From Vreelandella jeotgali Hwa (lineage in GTDB: Bacteria; Pseudomonadota; Gammaproteobacteria; Pseudomonadales; Halomonadaceae), in assembly GCF_000334215.1 (NCBI RefSeq), contig NZ_AMQY01000023.1:310001-374000 (forward strand): 64,000 bases of DNA. Reading direction: 5' to 3'. The translations under genes were made by a program, and so were the position numbers. Below the pieces are notes generated by a model. That model was not told where the DNA came from. It was given only the letters and a program-made list of their open reading frames with translations, and did no database searches. This document shows, one piece after another, positions 62,592 to 64,000 of the stretch. How positions within the stretch are numbered: position 1 is the first letter of the stretch; every line of letters starts with the position of its first letter.

Positions 62592-63290
62592 ATGCTCTCG
62601 CTTCGTGATCTGTACATCACACGCGGCCGGGGCCATGAGCGCTACGCGGTTCATTTACCCGAGCTCAGGCTTGACGCCGGTGAGGTGGTGGCCGTGGTGG
62701 GTCCCAGCGGCTGTGGCAAAAGCACACTGCTGGAAGCGATTGGCCTGCTGCTGGAGCCCGACAGGCCAGGGCATTTTACCCTGGGCCGGCAAAAGCAGGA
62801 TTTGGCCAGACTTTGGCAACAGGATGACGCCGCTGCGCTTGCCACCGTTCGCTCCCGCGATATGGGCTTTATGCTGCAAAACGGCGGGCTACTGCCGTAC
62901 CTTAGTGTGCGCGACAATATCGCCCTGCCCCGTCAGCTGCTGGGCCTTACGGCAAAAAGCGCCCGGGTAGATCACGCCTGCGAGACGCTGGGGCTAACGC
63001 CGCTGCTGGATAAGCGCCCGGCGGCCCTTTCCATTGGTGAGCGTCAGCGCAGTGCCTTTGTGCGCGCGATTGCCCATGAGCCCGCCCTGCTGCTGGCCGA
63101 TGAACCTACCGCCGCCCTTGACCCACACGCCGGAGCCCGACTGTTTGGCGTGATGACGGCGCTGGTCCAGGAGCTGGAGATGGCCGCGCTCGTGGTATCT
63201 CACGACCGTGAACTGGTGGCAGAGTTTGCGCTACGCCGGATGGTGGCGTCATTGACCACGGAGGGATGCCGTTTTGACGCTGCTCCCTAA
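62592..63290 (+). CDS. ABC transporter ATP-binding protein (LolD/MacB type)
   Basis: 232-aa cytoplasmic ATPase. Walker A GPSGCGKST (about 39), Q-loop MLQNGGLLPYLSV, signature LSIGERQRSAFVRAI (varied from LSGGQ), Walker B LLLADEPTAALD and the H-loop His in VVSHD. This size and the following permease fit lipoprotein-release or MacB-like systems. The ATG is five bases after the VWA stop, and the gene overlaps the permease start by 17 bases. It is the likely energy source for the srf-associated complex. Confidence 0.9.
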   Translation: MLSLRDLYITRGRGHERYAVHLPELRLDAGEVVAVVGPSGCGKSTLLEAIGLLLEPDRPGHFTLGRQKQDLARLWQQDDAAALATVRSRDMGFMLQNGGLLPYLSVRDNIALPRQLLGLTAKSARVDHACETLGLTPLLDKRPAALSIGERQRSAFVRAIAHEPALLLADEPTAALDPHAGARLFGVMTALVQELEMAALVVSHDRELVAEFALRRMVASLTTEGCRFDAAP

Positions 63291-64000
63291 GCGCGCGGCG
63301 CTGATATTACGTCTGGCCGTACAGGACCTCTGGCACGAACGCAAAATGTCGCTTTGCATTACCGCCTCGCTGGTGGCCGTCATTGCACCATTATTGCTGT
63401 TGTTCGGGCTCAAGCACGGCGTCGTCACGCAACTGCAAAACGAGCTGCTCAACGATCCGCGCAACATGGAGGTACGTATGCTGACCACCGCCAGTTACGA
63501 TGCCGACTGGATTCATGCTCTGCAAAATCGCCCCGACGTTGGCTTTGCGGTGGGTAAAACCCGCTCGCTGAACGCCCAGGCCGACCTGTACAACGATGAG
63601 CGCCGATTTCTCGACAACGCCGAGTTGATTCCGTCAGCGAGCGGTGATCCGCTGCTGCAGGATCTGACGGTTTTTCCTCAGGGCAATGGCGTGGTTCTGA
63701 GCGCTTCGGCGGCCAGGCAACTGAAAGCCGAAGCCGGAGATAGCCTCACACTGGCGGTTAACCGTCGACTGAACGGCGAACGCGAACGCGGCACGATGAA
63801 GGTTCAGGTGCTGCAGCGCCTGGCGCCTTCCCGCTTTCCGCGTCCCGCCGCATTGATTGACGTCGACACCCTGATCGAGCTTGAACGTTTCCGCGACGGC
63901 GATGCCAGCCGCCTGCTGGGTGTCACCACCGGCGCCGAGCGCGATGACCATCCGGTGCACTACTCACGCGCACGCCTCTACGCCAGCGATATGGATGCCG
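63274..64000 (+). CDS. ABC transporter permease, truncated by the window end
   Basis: Open reading frame from a TTG at 63274, preceded by GGAGG at eight bases, running to the end of the window (at least 242 aa). A first TM helix is at about residues 28-48 (ITASLVAVIAPLLLLFGLK), followed by a periplasmic domain of MacB/FtsX-like type (NDERRFLDNAELIPS, VVLSASAARQLKAEAGDSL). It partners the ATP-binding protein upstream. Confidence 0.8.
   Translation, partial: MTLLPKRAALILRLAVQDLWHERKMSLCITASLVAVIAPLLLLFGLKHGVVTQLQNELLNDPRNMEVRMLTTASYDADWIHALQNRPDVGFAVGKTRSLNAQADLYNDERRFLDNAELIPSASGDPLLQDLTVFPQGNGVVLSASAARQLKAEAGDSLTLAVNRRLNGERERGTMKVQVLQRLAPSRFPRPAALIDVDTLIELERFRDGDASRLLGVTTGAERDDHPVHYSRARLYASDMDA

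Overview
The window looks like chromosomal DNA of a halophilic gammaproteobacterium close to Halomonas. The signs are high-GC coding sequence, gammaproteobacterial minCDE and sbcB, an initiator tRNA with the enteric-type architecture, an FtrABCD ferrous-iron uptake operon, betaine-type binding proteins, and a photoactive yellow protein (PYP) very like that of Halorhodospira and some Halomonas. This assignment is inference from gene content; no database search was run.

Layout. 1-3.5 kb: sbcB and minE-minD-minC, all on the minus strand. 3.8-6.9 kb: a DUF349 protein, tRNA-fMet and a terminator. 7-11.3 kb: a YjiH-type membrane protein, then an AraC regulator divergent from a succinate-semialdehyde dehydrogenase. 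11.4-18.4 kb: cytochrome b561, a small membrane protein, a PmrAB/QseBC-like two-component system, a PepSY protein, a DUF2271 protein with a flavinylation motif, and a PepSY/flavodoxin/FAD-NAD reductase. 18.6-20.6 kb: UspA, YdhR, a PACE transporter and a PepSY protein. 20.8-23.8 kb: a second two-component/PepSY/cytochrome b561 set. 24.1-27.4 kb: ftrABCD behind a Fur-like palindrome. 27.5-32.1 kb: an orphan betaine-type binding protein, a cysteine hydrolase, a GbsR-type regulator, an unknown protein and a PLD-family protein.

32.1-38.7 kb: a four-gene system of a metallopeptidase/VWA protein, a MoxR ATPase, an unrecognised 583-aa protein and a protein with two AAA ATPase domains. 38.7-41.3 kb: a wrecked type I restriction-modification locus. 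41.6-47.3 kb: an envelope cluster of an OmpA protein, a binding-protein/OmpA fusion, a VWA lipoprotein, a betaine-type binding protein, XpaC and TelA. 47.4-48.6 kb: an AT-rich, frameshifted membrane coiled-coil gene. 48.9-51.7 kb: a WYL regulator, then the PYP gene with its p-coumarate ligase. 52.2-64 kb: SrfA-SrfB-SrfC followed by a TM protein, a VWA protein and an ABC transporter that runs off the window.

How the parts connect. The strongest unexpected signal is a 19-bp palindrome, TGCGACA-N5-TGTCGCA, found just upstream of the WYL regulator and again at both promoter regions of the MoxR/VWA/AAA system 12-14 kb away. This suggests one regulon: the WYL protein controlling itself and the four-gene system, which sits next to remnants of a restriction system. 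Three separate VWA-containing systems (32-39, 41-47 and 52-64 kb) lie within about 32 kb, two of them built around P-loop or actin-like ATPases and envelope-anchored parts. Both redox/two-component blocks repeat the same theme of PepSY protein plus cytochrome b561. Several genes are broken by short homopolymer changes, which may be real decay or sequencing error.
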